NCBI GenBank assembly: GCA_030148025.1
Contig: JASBUG010000024.1
Location: forward strand, 1-61,805
DNA length: 61,805 nucleotides
Direction: 5' to 3'
Source of the DNA: Flavobacteriaceae bacterium
GTDB lineage: Bacteria; Bacteroidota; Bacteroidia; Flavobacteriales; Flavobacteriaceae
The notes under the pieces were generated by a model that was not told the DNA's origin, searched no databases, and worked only from the letters and a program-made list of their open reading frames with translations. Positions 33,704 through 43,903 of this stretch are shown in pieces; the stretch's first letter is position 1, and every line of letters starts with the position of its first letter. Position numbers and translations under genes: made by a program.

Positions 33704-33977
33704 AAAAGATATTTTTATTGGAATACTAATAGGCATAATTGCAAATGCTATTGGTTTGTTTTTGGCAGCGACACTTTTAGGAAAAGGAGATGATTTTCTA
33801 ACAGTCATAAAAGCTGCTAATGAAGAAGGTTTTCTTGGCAAATTGGTAAGTTTAGGAGCTATTTTAAATCTTATTGCTTTTTTTGTTTTTATCAAGAAAA
33901 AGCAAGATAACAGAGCAAAAGGCGTATTGTTAGCTACTATATTTATTGCAATTTTTACCTTTGTTATAAAACTATAA
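33696..33977 (+). CDS. Small two- to three-helix membrane protein
   Basis: A 93-residue protein with hydrophobic segments at about 6-28, 48-66 and 74-92, separated by basic stretches (KKKQDNRAKG). It overlaps surE by 8 bases and precedes lpxB by 8, so it is translated as part of the operon. No known domain is recognised. Its position between surE and lpxB is the only hint and suggests an envelope role. Confidence 0.8.
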   Translation: MNKKDIFIGILIGIIANAIGLFLAATLLGKGDDFLTVIKAANEEGFLGKLVSLGAILNLIAFFVFIKKKQDNRAKGVLLATIFIAIFTFVIKL

Positions 33978-33985
33978 TTAAATTA

Positions 33986-35101
33986 ATGAAATACTACATT
34001 ATTGCAGGAGAGGCGTCGGGTGATTTACATGGTTCAAACCTAATGAAATCGCTAATAAAACAAGATCTAAATGCTGAGTTTAGATTTTGGGGTGGCGACC
34101 TTATGCAAAATGTTGGTGGCACATTGGTAAAACACTATAGAGAATTAGCCTTTATGGGCTTTCTCGAGGTAGTAATGAACTTACGAACCATTACAAAAAA
34201 CCTGTCCTTTTGCAAAGAAGACATAGAGAGTTACAATCCTGATGTTTTAATATTTATAGATTATCCTGGTTTCAACATGCGCATTGCCAAATGGGCAAAA
34301 CTAAAAGGTTATAAAACGCAATATTATATATCGCCTCAAATTTGGGCGTGGAAAGAAGGGCGAATAAACGCTATAAAACGAGACATTGATAAAATGTACG
34401 TCATACTACCTTTTGAAAAATCGTTTTATGAAGACAAGCACAATTACCCAGTTGAATTTGTAGGACACCCTCTCATTGATGCCATCTCTGACCGTGTACA
34501 AATTGATGAATACGAATTTAGAGCGCAGCATGAGTTAAGCGAAAAACCCATTATAGCATTATTACCTGGTAGCAGGAAACAAGAAATACGTAAAATGCTT
34601 TCTATTATGCTAAGTGTTGTTGATGATTTTAGTGACTATCAATTTGTGATAGCTGGTGCTCCAAGTCAGGAGTTCAGCTTTTATGAGCAATTCATTAATA
34701 ACCCTAATGTGCATTTTGTAAGTAATAAAACTTACGATCTTTTAAGTGTATCGACGGCAGCTTTGGTAACCTCTGGCACTGCAACTCTAGAAACTGCCCT
34801 GTTTAAAGTTCCTCAAGTTGTTTGTTATAAAGGCGGCTGGTTATCATACCAAATAGGTAAGCGCTTAGTAAAACACATAAAATACATTTCTCTGGTAAAT
34901 TTAATCATGGACAAAGAAGTTGTAACGGAACTAATTCAAGACGACTTTACACCTGAACGTTTATCTAAAGAGCTGCAAATTATCTTAGATTCTTACCAAC
35001 GCGCTCGTTTTTTCCTAGATTATTATGATCTTGAAAAGAAATTAGGAGGAAAAGGTGCTAGTGAAAAAGTAGCTCAATTAATTTATAATTCTTTAAATTA
35101 G
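33986..35101 (+). CDS. lpxB: Lipid-A-disaccharide synthase
   Basis: A 371-residue glycosyltransferase (GT19). It joins UDP-2,3-diacylglucosamine and lipid X to form the lipid A disaccharide at the inner membrane. Signatures: N-terminal IAGEASGDLHGSNL, FIDYPGFNMRIAKWAK, YYISPQIWAWKEGR, LLPGSRKQEI and TSGTATLETALF. Full length. Confidence 0.96.
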   Translation: MKYYIIAGEASGDLHGSNLMKSLIKQDLNAEFRFWGGDLMQNVGGTLVKHYRELAFMGFLEVVMNLRTITKNLSFCKEDIESYNPDVLIFIDYPGFNMRIAKWAKLKGYKTQYYISPQIWAWKEGRINAIKRDIDKMYVILPFEKSFYEDKHNYPVEFVGHPLIDAISDRVQIDEYEFRAQHELSEKPIIALLPGSRKQEIRKMLSIMLSVVDDFSDYQFVIAGAPSQEFSFYEQFINNPNVHFVSNKTYDLLSVSTAALVTSGTATLETALFKVPQVVCYKGGWLSYQIGKRLVKHIKYISLVNLIMDKEVVTELIQDDFTPERLSKELQIILDSYQRARFFLDYYDLEKKLGGKGASEKVAQLIYNSLN

Positions 35102-35123
35102 CATACATCATCCTACAAGATTT

Positions 35124-35630
35124 ATGCGTTTTTGGCCCTTAATTTTTATAATCCTCTTTGGTGTTACTTCTTGCAAGTCTACCAAAACTGTAAATAGAAA
35201 CAAATCTTCAATTGCAGTTAATTCAAAAACTAATCACACAAAAAAAGACAAGGCGCATAATATTATTATTAAAGCAACATCGTTTACTGGAACCAAATAT
35301 AAATTTGGGGGTACAACTCATAAAGGAATGGATTGTTCCGGATTAATATTTACGGCTTTCAAATCGCAGCAAATACACCTTCCTCGAGTATCTCGCGACA
35401 TGGCTACTAAAGGCAGACATATTAAACTAAACGAAGTGCAAAAAGGTGATCTTCTATTTTTCCAAACAAGTAAAAAAAGACGCGGTATAAATCATGTCGG
35501 TCTGGTTGTTGAAATTAAAAAGGATAATATCAAATTTATTCATTCTACAACAAGCAAAGGTGTTATAACATCTTCACTGTCTGAAAGCTACTGGAACAAC
35601 TCCTTTAAAGAGGCTAGACGCATATTATAA
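35124..35630 (+). CDS. NlpC/P60 (C40) cell-wall peptidase lipoprotein
   Basis: A 168-residue lipoprotein (lipobox VTSC, Cys17). The NlpC/P60 domain (~50-165) carries the catalytic Cys in GMDCSGLIFTAF, His in INHVGLVVE and a third polar residue in FIHSTTSKG. It should cleave peptide cross-bridges in peptidoglycan. It follows lpxB by 22 bases in the same operon. Confidence 0.93.
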   Translation: MRFWPLIFIILFGVTSCKSTKTVNRNKSSIAVNSKTNHTKKDKAHNIIIKATSFTGTKYKFGGTTHKGMDCSGLIFTAFKSQQIHLPRVSRDMATKGRHIKLNEVQKGDLLFFQTSKKRRGINHVGLVVEIKKDNIKFIHSTTSKGVITSSLSESYWNNSFKEARRIL

Positions 35631-35651
35631 GATATTTACTATCTTACATAG

Positions 35652-37685
35652 ATGAAACTACTTAATTTTACAGTAATTAAACTCACTGTTTCTTTAATTA
35701 TTGGCATTTTACTTGGTTATTGTTTCGAATTTAATTTATACTTTTTAATAGCCCTAAATTCTATTTCATTAGTAATTCTATTAGTTGTATTGCTTTTGAA
35801 TTCCACAAGTAAAAAACCAATATGGATTGGTATGCTTATTTACCTAAATACTATAGCTATTGGTTGTTTAGTTTCTAAAACCCATGATCAAATAAACTTC
35901 AAGAACCATTATTCTAAAATTATCAACAACAAAAGTGATTCTGCTTTAATTACTTTTAGAGTAAAAGAAGTTTTAAAACCTGGAAAATTCTATAGTAAAT
36001 ATGTTATTGATATCTTTAAAATTGATGATAGAACAGTTATTGGTCGCTCCTTACTTAATGTCTCGATAGACGCTACAGAACAACCATTTAAAGTTGATGA
36101 GATTTTTATTACTAAATCACAATTTAAAGAACTTATTCCACCATTAAACCCACATCAGTTTGACTATAAATCTTATTTAAAAAAGCAGTACATCTACCAT
36201 CAACTATTTATAGATAGTCACGAACTATTAAAAATTTCAAGCAGAAAACATACGCTTTACGGCTATGCCAGTAAGTTAAGAGAACATATTAACAAAAAAC
36301 TTGATCTATATAATTTTAAAAGAGATGAACTAGCAATTATTAATGCTTTACTATTAGGCCAGCGCCAAGATATTTCTAAAGAAATATACGACAGTTATAC
36401 GCAAGCAGGAGCAATACACATATTAGCAGTCTCTGGTTTACATGTTGGTATTATTCTATATCTCTTAAACTTTTTATTTAAACCTATAGAATATATTAAG
36501 CATGGTAAAATAATTAAAACCATTTTACTAATTATAATCCTGTGGAGTTTTGCAATTATTGCTGGCTTGTCGGCTTCAGTAGTTCGAGCAGTAAGTATGT
36601 TTACTATTGTTGCAATAGCATTGAATCTTGAACGTCCAACTAATGTTTATAACACGCTTACCATTTCGATGTTCTTTTTATTACTTTTTAAACCTAATTT
36701 TTTATTTGATGTTGGCTTTCAATTAAGCTATTTAGCCGTATTTGCTATTGTAAGCTTTCAGCCAATACTCTACAATTTATGGCCTCAAAAAAACAAAATA
36801 GGACGATTTTTCTGGAACATCTTTACGGTTACAATATCGGCTCAATTTGGTATCATACCTATAAGTTTGTATTATTTTCACCAATTCCCTGGTTTATTCT
36901 TTGTTTCAAATTTGGTGATTATTCCATTTCTAGGATCCATTCTAGGTCTAGGACTAGTAATAATAGGGTTATCTTTAGTAAATCTACTTCCAAATTTCTT
37001 AGCTACTGCTTTCGGCTTTATTATATCTAGTATGAATACTTTTGTTACTTGGATTGCAGAACAAGAATCTTTTCTTTTTAAGAACATCTCTTTCAGCATT
37101 GAACAAGTTATAATGAGCTATCTTCTTATAATTATAACTCTTATAGTATTAAAAAGAAAGACCTACAAAACTTTAACAGCTCTATTATTAATTGTTGTGT
37201 TTGGTCAAATCTATTATATTACTACTAAATACTTTAAAACCAAAAATGCTTTTATTGTTTTCCATAAATCAAAACAACATATTATAGGATTTAAAAAAGA
37301 CCATATTTTAACATTACACACGTCTTTAAAAGACTCCACAATAAGTAAGGATAAAATGATCACTAACTACACCATTGGTGCATCTATTAAAACAATAACA
37401 CCTGATTCCTTAAAATTGGTATACCAATTTGACAACAGAACAGTATTAGTCATAGACAGTATGAATGTATATAACGTAGCTAGCTTTAAACCAGATATTA
37501 TTATTTTACAACAATCACCAAAGATTAATCTAAAAAGAGTAATTACAACTTTACAGCCAGAACTAATTATAAGCGATGGTAGTAATTATAAGAGTTACCA
37601 AGACAGATGGGAGTCTACCTGTAAAGCACAAAAAATCCCTTTTCACAGAACTAGTAAAAAGGGAGCTTTTATATATAGGTATTAA
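35652..37685 (+). CDS. comEC: ComEC/Rec2-type DNA-uptake channel protein
   Basis: A 677-residue polytopic protein. Two N-terminal helices and a DUF4131-like region (~1-190) precede the competence domain (LLLGQRQDISKEIYDSYTQAGAIHILAVSGLHVGII, shown in part, around residues 230-270). A helix-rich region extends to ~510. The C-terminal ~170 residues take the position of the metallo-beta-lactamase-like domain but show no HxHxDH motif. This fits Bacteroidota forms with a degenerate domain. It forms the inner-membrane DNA channel in natural transformation. Confidence 0.92.
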   Translation: MKLLNFTVIKLTVSLIIGILLGYCFEFNLYFLIALNSISLVILLVVLLLNSTSKKPIWIGMLIYLNTIAIGCLVSKTHDQINFKNHYSKIINNKSDSALITFRVKEVLKPGKFYSKYVIDIFKIDDRTVIGRSLLNVSIDATEQPFKVDEIFITKSQFKELIPPLNPHQFDYKSYLKKQYIYHQLFIDSHELLKISSRKHTLYGYASKLREHINKKLDLYNFKRDELAIINALLLGQRQDISKEIYDSYTQAGAIHILAVSGLHVGIILYLLNFLFKPIEYIKHGKIIKTILLIIILWSFAIIAGLSASVVRAVSMFTIVAIALNLERPTNVYNTLTISMFFLLLFKPNFLFDVGFQLSYLAVFAIVSFQPILYNLWPQKNKIGRFFWNIFTVTISAQFGIIPISLYYFHQFPGLFFVSNLVIIPFLGSILGLGLVIIGLSLVNLLPNFLATAFGFIISSMNTFVTWIAEQESFLFKNISFSIEQVIMSYLLIIITLIVLKRKTYKTLTALLLIVVFGQIYYITTKYFKTKNAFIVFHKSKQHIIGFKKDHILTLHTSLKDSTISKDKMITNYTIGASIKTITPDSLKLVYQFDNRTVLVIDSMNVYNVASFKPDIIILQQSPKINLKRVITTLQPELIISDGSNYKSYQDRWESTCKAQKIPFHRTSKKGAFIYRY

Positions 37686-37686
37686 A

Positions 37687-38238
37687 TTATTTACCTTCTT
37701 GAAATACTGGCTTAAAGGCTTTATAATAAGCATTAAATTCTTCCTGAGATTTTATATTCTTATGCTCATTATTCTTAAACATTTTTAAATACAACTCCAA
37801 TTGTTGCGGACGTTTATAACCTCTTAAAGGCACCAAAACATCCAGATTTTCATCTAAAAACACAATAGTCGGATATGCTTGTATTCTGAAATATCTTGAC
37901 AACTCATGAGCACTATTTCGTCTATTTGCCTTTGCTGGATCATAATTAGGATTGCTATATGCCTTTCCTTTAAATGTTACATTTTCATTTCCTTCGGCGT
38001 TAAACTTAACAGCGTAGTAATTCTCATTCACATAAGACGCTACGTCTTTATTTTGAAATGTATTTTTATCTAACATTTTACATGGACCACACCAGTTGGT
38101 GTACATGTCTATCATTATTTTTTTGGGCGATTTTTTTTGAAGCTCAACTGCTTCCTCTATACTTACCCAATTGATCTTTTGCGCCACTACTATATTCGTT
38201 GCGAAGACCATTGCTATAATTATTAGTACCTTATTCAT
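37687..38238 (-). CDS. Periplasmic thioredoxin-like protein (WCGPCK)
   Basis: A 183-residue protein with a signal peptide (cleavage after VVAQ, ~residue 20). A thioredoxin-like domain has active site NWCGPCKMLD (~residues 48-57) followed by an insertion rich in Asn and then FRIQAYPTIVFLD with the cis-proline. It is similar to the Thioredoxin_7/DUF255-like group of Bacteroidota. Probably reduces or isomerises periplasmic disulfides. It ends 1 base after comEC stops on the opposite strand. Confidence 0.88.
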   Translation of the reverse strand: MNKVLIIIAMVFATNIVVAQKINWVSIEEAVELQKKSPKKIMIDMYTNWCGPCKMLDKNTFQNKDVASYVNENYYAVKFNAEGNENVTFKGKAYSNPNYDPAKANRRNSAHELSRYFRIQAYPTIVFLDENLDVLVPLRGYKRPQQLELYLKMFKNNEHKNIKSQEEFNAYYKAFKPVFQEGK

Positions 38239-38276
38239 AATAGATTTTGTTGCAATACGAACATCTAACTTACAAA

Positions 38277-38300
38277 AAACGCTCCAAAATAGGAGCGTTT
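38277..38300. terminator. Terminator hairpin
   Basis: AAACGCTCC (38277-38285), loop AAAATA, GGAGCGTTT (38292-38300), downstream of the leftward POT gene at 38327. Confidence 0.75.
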
Positions 38301-38326
38301 TACGGTTATTTTAACGATTTATCCGA

Positions 38327-39877
38327 TTATCTAACACCATGCATCATTTTCTTCATTATAGGATTCAGTACAATCAATATCACACCTGCAGTAACAGGAA
38401 CCAGAGTAAATATTAAGAAAAATGTAGACATAGAATATTTCTCTACAATAACATCAATATACCCTCCTACAAATTGTGCTAAATAGTTTCCAGCTGCAAT
38501 AGCCAAATACCAAACACCAAACATCATCCCTATTTTTTTAGCTGGCACTAATTTAGACACGTATGATAATCCTACAGGCGACAAACACAATTCACCCATA
38601 GTATGCAGTAAATATGCTAGCACTAACCAAATTAAACTTACAGACGCTGTTTTAGCTCCTTGCGGAATAGAAGAGGCTCCATATGATAATGCAGCAAAGC
38701 CAATCCCTAATAATATCATTCCGAATGCAAATTTCATTGCTGCTGACGGATTAAATTTACTTTCCCACCATTTTGAGAATAGCGGTGCCAATGTGATTAT
38801 AAACAGTGAGTTTAAAATCAAGAACCACGATGCTTCAATTTCGGCATTGTCTTTTGGTAAGATCACGCTTAATTTCCAAAGTGCTATTCCCCAAATTGCC
38901 AAAAAGCTAGTCCCTAAAACAATATTTGACAATGATATTTTCTTAAAAGTTTGTCCAAAAAGCTTAATTAATACCCACGAAATAATAGCTAAAGGTCCTA
39001 CGGTTATAATAGTATCTACTATTTTAAAAATAGTTGCAGAATTGCCTAGCAGATTTCGCTGGGTATAATCTCTCGCAAAAATAGTCATAGATCCACTGGC
39101 CTGTTCAAACGCAGCCCAAAAGAATACTGTAAAAAAGGCTAATATACCAACAACTATATAACGATCTCTTTGCACATTAGAAGCTACCTTCTCTTCTTTT
39201 ACTTGAACATCACCATCAATTGCATCAGATAAATCTACAGTTTTGGAAGGAGCCTCACCAACACCATCAAATATTTTTCTTCCAAACCAAAATTGTAACA
39301 TTCCTAATAGCATAAAAATACCAGCAAGACCAAAGCCCCATGAATAACTAAGGTTGCTTGCTAAAAATCCGCATAATAAAACACCTAAGAAACCACCAGA
39401 GTTCACACCCATATAAAAAATGGTAAAAGCACCATCTTTTCGCTCAGGATACTTGTCATATAAACCACTAATAATAGATGTAATATTCGGCTTAAATAAA
39501 CCATTTCCAATAATAAGTAATGCTACACCTATATAGAACATAAATTCGGTTTCAAAAGCTAGGGAAGCATGTCCCAAGGTCATTGCCAAGGCTCCAAAAG
39601 CCACCGCTTTTTGATACCCTGTTAATCTATCTGCTATCCAACCTCCTATTATTGGAGTTAAATACACCGAGCTTGTATAAATTCCTAATAAACCTAAAGC
39701 GCGTTCATTACTCCATTCCCATCCTCCTTCAGAAAAAGGTGCAGTTAAGAATAATACAAATATGGCGCGCATTCCGTAGTACGAAAAACGTTCCCACATT
39801 TCGGTAAAGAACAACACAAAAAGTGCTGGTTTATGGCCTAATAAGCTAAATTCATTGTTTGTAGATGCTGCCGACAT
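38327..39877 (-). CDS. POT-family peptide:H+ symporter 1
   Basis: A 516-residue MFS transporter with about 12-14 helices. The N-terminal ExxER-type motif reads FFTEMWERFSYYGMRA. The PTR2 signature region (GNGLFKPNITSIISGLY, DGAFTIFYMGVNSGGFLG) is clear. It imports di- and tripeptides with protons. It lies beside a second POT gene and DPP IV, which would generate such peptides. Confidence 0.94.
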   Translation of the reverse strand: MSAASTNNEFSLLGHKPALFVLFFTEMWERFSYYGMRAIFVLFLTAPFSEGGWEWSNERALGLLGIYTSSVYLTPIIGGWIADRLTGYQKAVAFGALAMTLGHASLAFETEFMFYIGVALLIIGNGLFKPNITSIISGLYDKYPERKDGAFTIFYMGVNSGGFLGVLLCGFLASNLSYSWGFGLAGIFMLLGMLQFWFGRKIFDGVGEAPSKTVDLSDAIDGDVQVKEEKVASNVQRDRYIVVGILAFFTVFFWAAFEQASGSMTIFARDYTQRNLLGNSATIFKIVDTIITVGPLAIISWVLIKLFGQTFKKISLSNIVLGTSFLAIWGIALWKLSVILPKDNAEIEASWFLILNSLFIITLAPLFSKWWESKFNPSAAMKFAFGMILLGIGFAALSYGASSIPQGAKTASVSLIWLVLAYLLHTMGELCLSPVGLSYVSKLVPAKKIGMMFGVWYLAIAAGNYLAQFVGGYIDVIVEKYSMSTFFLIFTLVPVTAGVILIVLNPIMKKMMHGVR

Positions 39878-39900
39878 AATCTTATCTTTTTTTATATGAA

Positions 39901-39928
39901 AAAGCCTTGTAAATCATTACAAGGCTTT
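39901..39928 (-). terminator. Terminator between the two POT genes
   Basis: AAAGCCTTGTAA (39901-39912), loop ATCA, TTACAAGGCTTT (39917-39928), followed on the minus strand by a T-rich stretch. It sits just downstream of the POT gene at 39946. Confidence 0.8.
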
Positions 39929-39945
39929 AATTACTATTTTAAATT

Positions 39946-41493
39946 TTATTGATCTGCTAATTCGAATCCTTCGGTTTCTTCGTTCTTCGTTCCTTCCATT
40001 TCCTCAGCTCCATGTGTTAAACGCTTTAAAGGCTTTAGAATTAATATCACAAGAATTCCGAATACCGTACAGAATACTGCTATCCCTGTGAATATGGTAA
40101 ACTCTCCTAACTCTGAAGCAGACTCTCCTAACAATCCAGCAACTTTATTTCCTAATCCAGTTGCTGCAAAATAGGCTCCCATCATAAATGCCATCCAACG
40201 TTCTGGAGCTAATTTCGTGATAAATGATAATGCTACCGGAGACGCACATAACTCTCCTAGAGTATGGAACAAATATGCAAAAACTAACCAGTACATTGCA
40301 GAAGCACCTGCGCTTTCATATTGTGCAGAAGCAGCCGACATAAAGAAGAATCCCCATCCCATAATAATAACACCAATAGCCATTTTAAATAACGAAGATG
40401 ATTCTTTTCCTCTGTTCTTCCACCATACCCAAATACTACCTACAATAGTTGCGAATATTAAAATAAAGATTGCATTAACTGACTGGAACCAACTTGCCTT
40501 CACTTCAAAACTTCCTAACATTAAGTCTGTTTTTTGTGATGCATATAGATTCATTAATCCTCCAGCTTGTTCAAATGCTCCCCAGAAAATAATGATGATC
40601 AAAAACGATAAGTAAGTAACAAGAATTCTATCTTTCTCTATTTTGTTTCCATCATTATAAACAACAATACCTACACCTACTGCAAATGCCAAACCAATTA
40701 CTAATAATCCATACGACCAAGAACCCCCTAAAAACCAGATTGCTAAACCTGCAAGAGCTGTAATGGTAAATCCAGCAATTGAATTGGTATGCTTAAATAT
40801 TGCTGATAATAGGTTTTTACTTTCACTTTTCTCTTCTTCAGATCTGGTATCAACTACAAGGTTACCAACATGCCTTAGATGCTTTTGTCCCATCATGTAA
40901 ACTAGCTGACCTAAAGCCATTCCAATTCCGGCAAGTCCAAATCCATAATGCCATCCAAATTCTTCACCAACATATCCTACTAATAAAGCAGAAACAGCAG
41001 CTCCTAAGTTAATACCCATATAAAAGATATAGAATCCCATATCTCTTTTATTCTGCTCATTCTTTGGATACAATCCTCCTACCATTGTAGAGATGTTTGG
41101 CTTTAACATACCAACACCCATAACAATAAGCACAAGACCTGTATAAAAAGCCCACATTTGCTCAATGGCCAATACACTGTGCCCAGCTACCAAAAGTAGT
41201 CCACCTACAAACACCGATTTTCGTTGGCCTAGTAGTTTATCTGCTATAATTCCACCAGGAATTGAAGCTACGTATACAAACATGGTATACCATCCGTATA
41301 ATACTAAAGCACTCTCATTCGCCCATCCTAATCCTGGGTTATCTGCTCCGGTTTCTGCTACTAAGTACAGTACTAATATTGCTCGCATTCCGTAGTACGA
41401 AAAACGTTCCCACATTTCTGTTAAGAACAGAATATACAATCCTATTGGATGCCCAAATAGTGTTTTTTGATTTACTGTTGCTGAATTTGCCAT
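39946..41493 (-). CDS. POT-family peptide:H+ symporter 2
   Basis: A 515-residue paralogue of the adjacent transporter with FLTEMWERFSYYGMRA and GVGMLKPNISTMVGGLYP, DMGFYIFYMGINLGAA. It differs from its neighbour in the long central loop (KKHLRHVGNLVV region) and has an acidic Glu-rich C-terminal tail. Same inferred function; the pair may differ in peptide preference. Confidence 0.94.
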   Translation of the reverse strand: MANSATVNQKTLFGHPIGLYILFLTEMWERFSYYGMRAILVLYLVAETGADNPGLGWANESALVLYGWYTMFVYVASIPGGIIADKLLGQRKSVFVGGLLLVAGHSVLAIEQMWAFYTGLVLIVMGVGMLKPNISTMVGGLYPKNEQNKRDMGFYIFYMGINLGAAVSALLVGYVGEEFGWHYGFGLAGIGMALGQLVYMMGQKHLRHVGNLVVDTRSEEEKSESKNLLSAIFKHTNSIAGFTITALAGLAIWFLGGSWSYGLLVIGLAFAVGVGIVVYNDGNKIEKDRILVTYLSFLIIIIFWGAFEQAGGLMNLYASQKTDLMLGSFEVKASWFQSVNAIFILIFATIVGSIWVWWKNRGKESSSLFKMAIGVIIMGWGFFFMSAASAQYESAGASAMYWLVFAYLFHTLGELCASPVALSFITKLAPERWMAFMMGAYFAATGLGNKVAGLLGESASELGEFTIFTGIAVFCTVFGILVILILKPLKRLTHGAEEMEGTKNEETEGFELADQ

Positions 41494-41521
41494 AAGTCTT
41501 CTATTTATTAGTTTCGTTAGT

Positions 41522-43753
41522 TTATCCTTTAATCTTTATTTCCTGCTCCTTTTCTTTTATTTCTTTTTCAATTTTATCTCCAAGGGTTTTCCCAATAAAA
41601 TTGGTCATTTTCTTATAAAGGTGCAATCTTGTATTTCCGCCATAAATACCATGGTTCTTATCTGGGTAAATGCCCCATTCAAATTGTTTATCGGCTTGAA
41701 TTAACGCTTCTACCATTCGCATAGTGTGCTGTACATGCACATTATCATCACCCGAACCATGAATTAACAAATAATCTCCTTTTAATTTCTCTGGGTAATT
41801 AAATGGTGAATTGTCATCATATCCATCAGGATTTTCTTGAGGTGTACGCATGTAACGCTCGGTATAAATGGTATCGTAAAAACGCCATGAAGTGACAGGT
41901 GCAACTGCAATTGCCATTTTAAACACATCGCTACCTTTTAATAGGCAATTGGTGCTCATATGTCCGCCATAACTCCATCCCCAAATACCAATTCTAGACT
42001 CGTCAATATATGGTAATTCTCCAAGTTTACGAGCCGCAGCAATTTGATCTTCAGTTTCATATTTTACTAAGTTCAAATAGGTCACTTTTTTAAACTCAGC
42101 GCCTTTATAACCTGTTCCTCTTCCATCAACACAAGCAATTATATAGCCTTGTTGTGCTAACATTTGAAACCAATAATCGTTTGATCCGTTCCAACTATTG
42201 GACACACTTTGTGAACCAGGTCCTGAGTACTGAGTCATAAATAACGGGTATTCTTTGTTTGGATCGAAATTAGCTGGTTTGATCATCCACATATTTAAAT
42301 CGTTCCCATTAATATTAATAGTACTAAATTCTTTTTTAGATGTTTTATAATTAGATAAGGTTGAAGCCAAGGCATCATTATCCTTTATACTCTTTACTAA
42401 ATTACCATTAGACGCTTTATTTAAGGTATATTCTGTTGGTGTAGTAGCATTTGAAAAAGTATTTATAAAATAAGTGAAATCGGCACTAAAAGAAGCTCTG
42501 TTAGTTCCTTCACTTTTTGTTAGACGCATTTTATTTTTTCCATTCAATCCTATAGCATAAACATCTCTGTTAATTGATCCATTTTCTACCGATTGATAAT
42601 AGATGCGTTTTTTCTTCTCGTCGTAACCATAGTAATTAGTCACTTCCCAATTACCTTTAGTAATTTGATTTATAAGCTCACCATCTTTAGTGTAATGATA
42701 AATGTGATTAAATCCATCTTTTTCACTTGTCCAGATAAAACTATTATCTTTCAAAAAAGTAAGATCGAAAGTAACATCAATATATGCTTTATCTTTTTCA
42801 GCCAAAGCCAATTTAGATGTATTAGTGCTGGCGTTTATCATCCAAAGGTCTAACTCATTTTGGTGTCTGTTCATATATTGAGCGCTCAATATGTCTGGAT
42901 TGTTTGTCCATTTTATTCTAGGAATGTAAAAGTCGTTATAAGCTTTGGTTACCTTTACATCAGTCTTTTCAGCAGTATTCAAATTGTATACATGTAATGA
43001 TACGATTGAATTTTTTTCACCTGCTTTAGGATACTTAAATACTTCTTGAGTTTGATATAATGCTGTTCCATAAACATCCATAGAAAATTCTGGTACTTCA
43101 GTTTCGTCAAAACGAATAAACGCAATTCTATCACTACTAGTATTCCATTCAAAGGCACGAACAAACGAAAATTCTTCTTCGTAAACCCAATCTGTAATAC
43201 CATTTATGATTTTGTTCTTTTCACCATCAGTAGTTATTTGCGATGTCTGCCCAGATTTTAAGTCTTTTACATAAATATTGTTTTTATACCCATAAGCCAC
43301 TTTAGTGCCATCTGGAGAAAATGTAGGCTCCTGAATTTTATTATCAGAAATTTTCGCTAATACATTAGTAGTAATATCATATACAAAATAAACGCCTAGT
43401 CTTGAACGTCTAAAAATAGACTCTACTTGAGTTGCCAAAATAAGTTTGCTTTCATCACCACTAAACGTATAATCGGTAAAGTATTGAACCTCTTCAAGAT
43501 CTTTTGAATTAACTAAGGTTTTCACCTTACTAAGGGTTTTATAATCAAACACATCGACCGATGCTGTTCTAGAAGCACGGTCAAAATTTAAAACAGAATA
43601 CTGTTTCCCGTTTTTCATCGAATGCAAAGCATCCATGCGTTCTGCACTAAAAGTACCATTCCAAATTTCCTCTAAAGTAATTTCTTTGTTTTGTGCTGAA
43701 GTTAAAGCTGTTATTAAGAACAAAACAGCCGAGAATAATTTTATGCGTTGCAT
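41522..43753 (-). CDS. Dipeptidyl-peptidase IV family serine protease (S9B)
   Basis: A 743-residue secreted protein with a signal peptide (cleavage near Ser-Ala-Gln, ~residue 21). An N-terminal beta-propeller (~40-480) precedes the peptidase domain. The catalytic Ser is in GWSYGGHMS, Asp in HGSGDDNVHVQ and His in DKNHGIYGG. It removes N-terminal X-Pro dipeptides (or tripeptides in related enzymes). Sits directly upstream of two POT importers, a tidy cut-and-import set. Confidence 0.94.
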   Translation of the reverse strand: MQRIKLFSAVLFLITALTSAQNKEITLEEIWNGTFSAERMDALHSMKNGKQYSVLNFDRASRTASVDVFDYKTLSKVKTLVNSKDLEEVQYFTDYTFSGDESKLILATQVESIFRRSRLGVYFVYDITTNVLAKISDNKIQEPTFSPDGTKVAYGYKNNIYVKDLKSGQTSQITTDGEKNKIINGITDWVYEEEFSFVRAFEWNTSSDRIAFIRFDETEVPEFSMDVYGTALYQTQEVFKYPKAGEKNSIVSLHVYNLNTAEKTDVKVTKAYNDFYIPRIKWTNNPDILSAQYMNRHQNELDLWMINASTNTSKLALAEKDKAYIDVTFDLTFLKDNSFIWTSEKDGFNHIYHYTKDGELINQITKGNWEVTNYYGYDEKKKRIYYQSVENGSINRDVYAIGLNGKNKMRLTKSEGTNRASFSADFTYFINTFSNATTPTEYTLNKASNGNLVKSIKDNDALASTLSNYKTSKKEFSTININGNDLNMWMIKPANFDPNKEYPLFMTQYSGPGSQSVSNSWNGSNDYWFQMLAQQGYIIACVDGRGTGYKGAEFKKVTYLNLVKYETEDQIAAARKLGELPYIDESRIGIWGWSYGGHMSTNCLLKGSDVFKMAIAVAPVTSWRFYDTIYTERYMRTPQENPDGYDDNSPFNYPEKLKGDYLLIHGSGDDNVHVQHTMRMVEALIQADKQFEWGIYPDKNHGIYGGNTRLHLYKKMTNFIGKTLGDKIEKEIKEKEQEIKIKG

Positions 43754-43875
43754 TAAAACGATTTTTTTCTATAAAATGATGTCAAGTTTACTAAAAATTA
43801 TGCAAAAAACCCTAACTATTAACAGTTAAGTACGCAATTGCTCGTTAAAGCGAACAATTATAGTGTCAAGAATAG

Positions 43876-43883
43876 TATCTTTG
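43876..43883 (+). promoter_or_regulatory. Putative -7 box of the mevalonate operon
   Basis: TATCTTTG matches TAnnTTTG and ends 20 bases before the ATG of the HMG-CoA reductase gene. No TTG found at the normal spacing. Confidence 0.45.
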
Positions 43884-43903
43884 TGGCTCATAATAAAAAA
43901 TGA

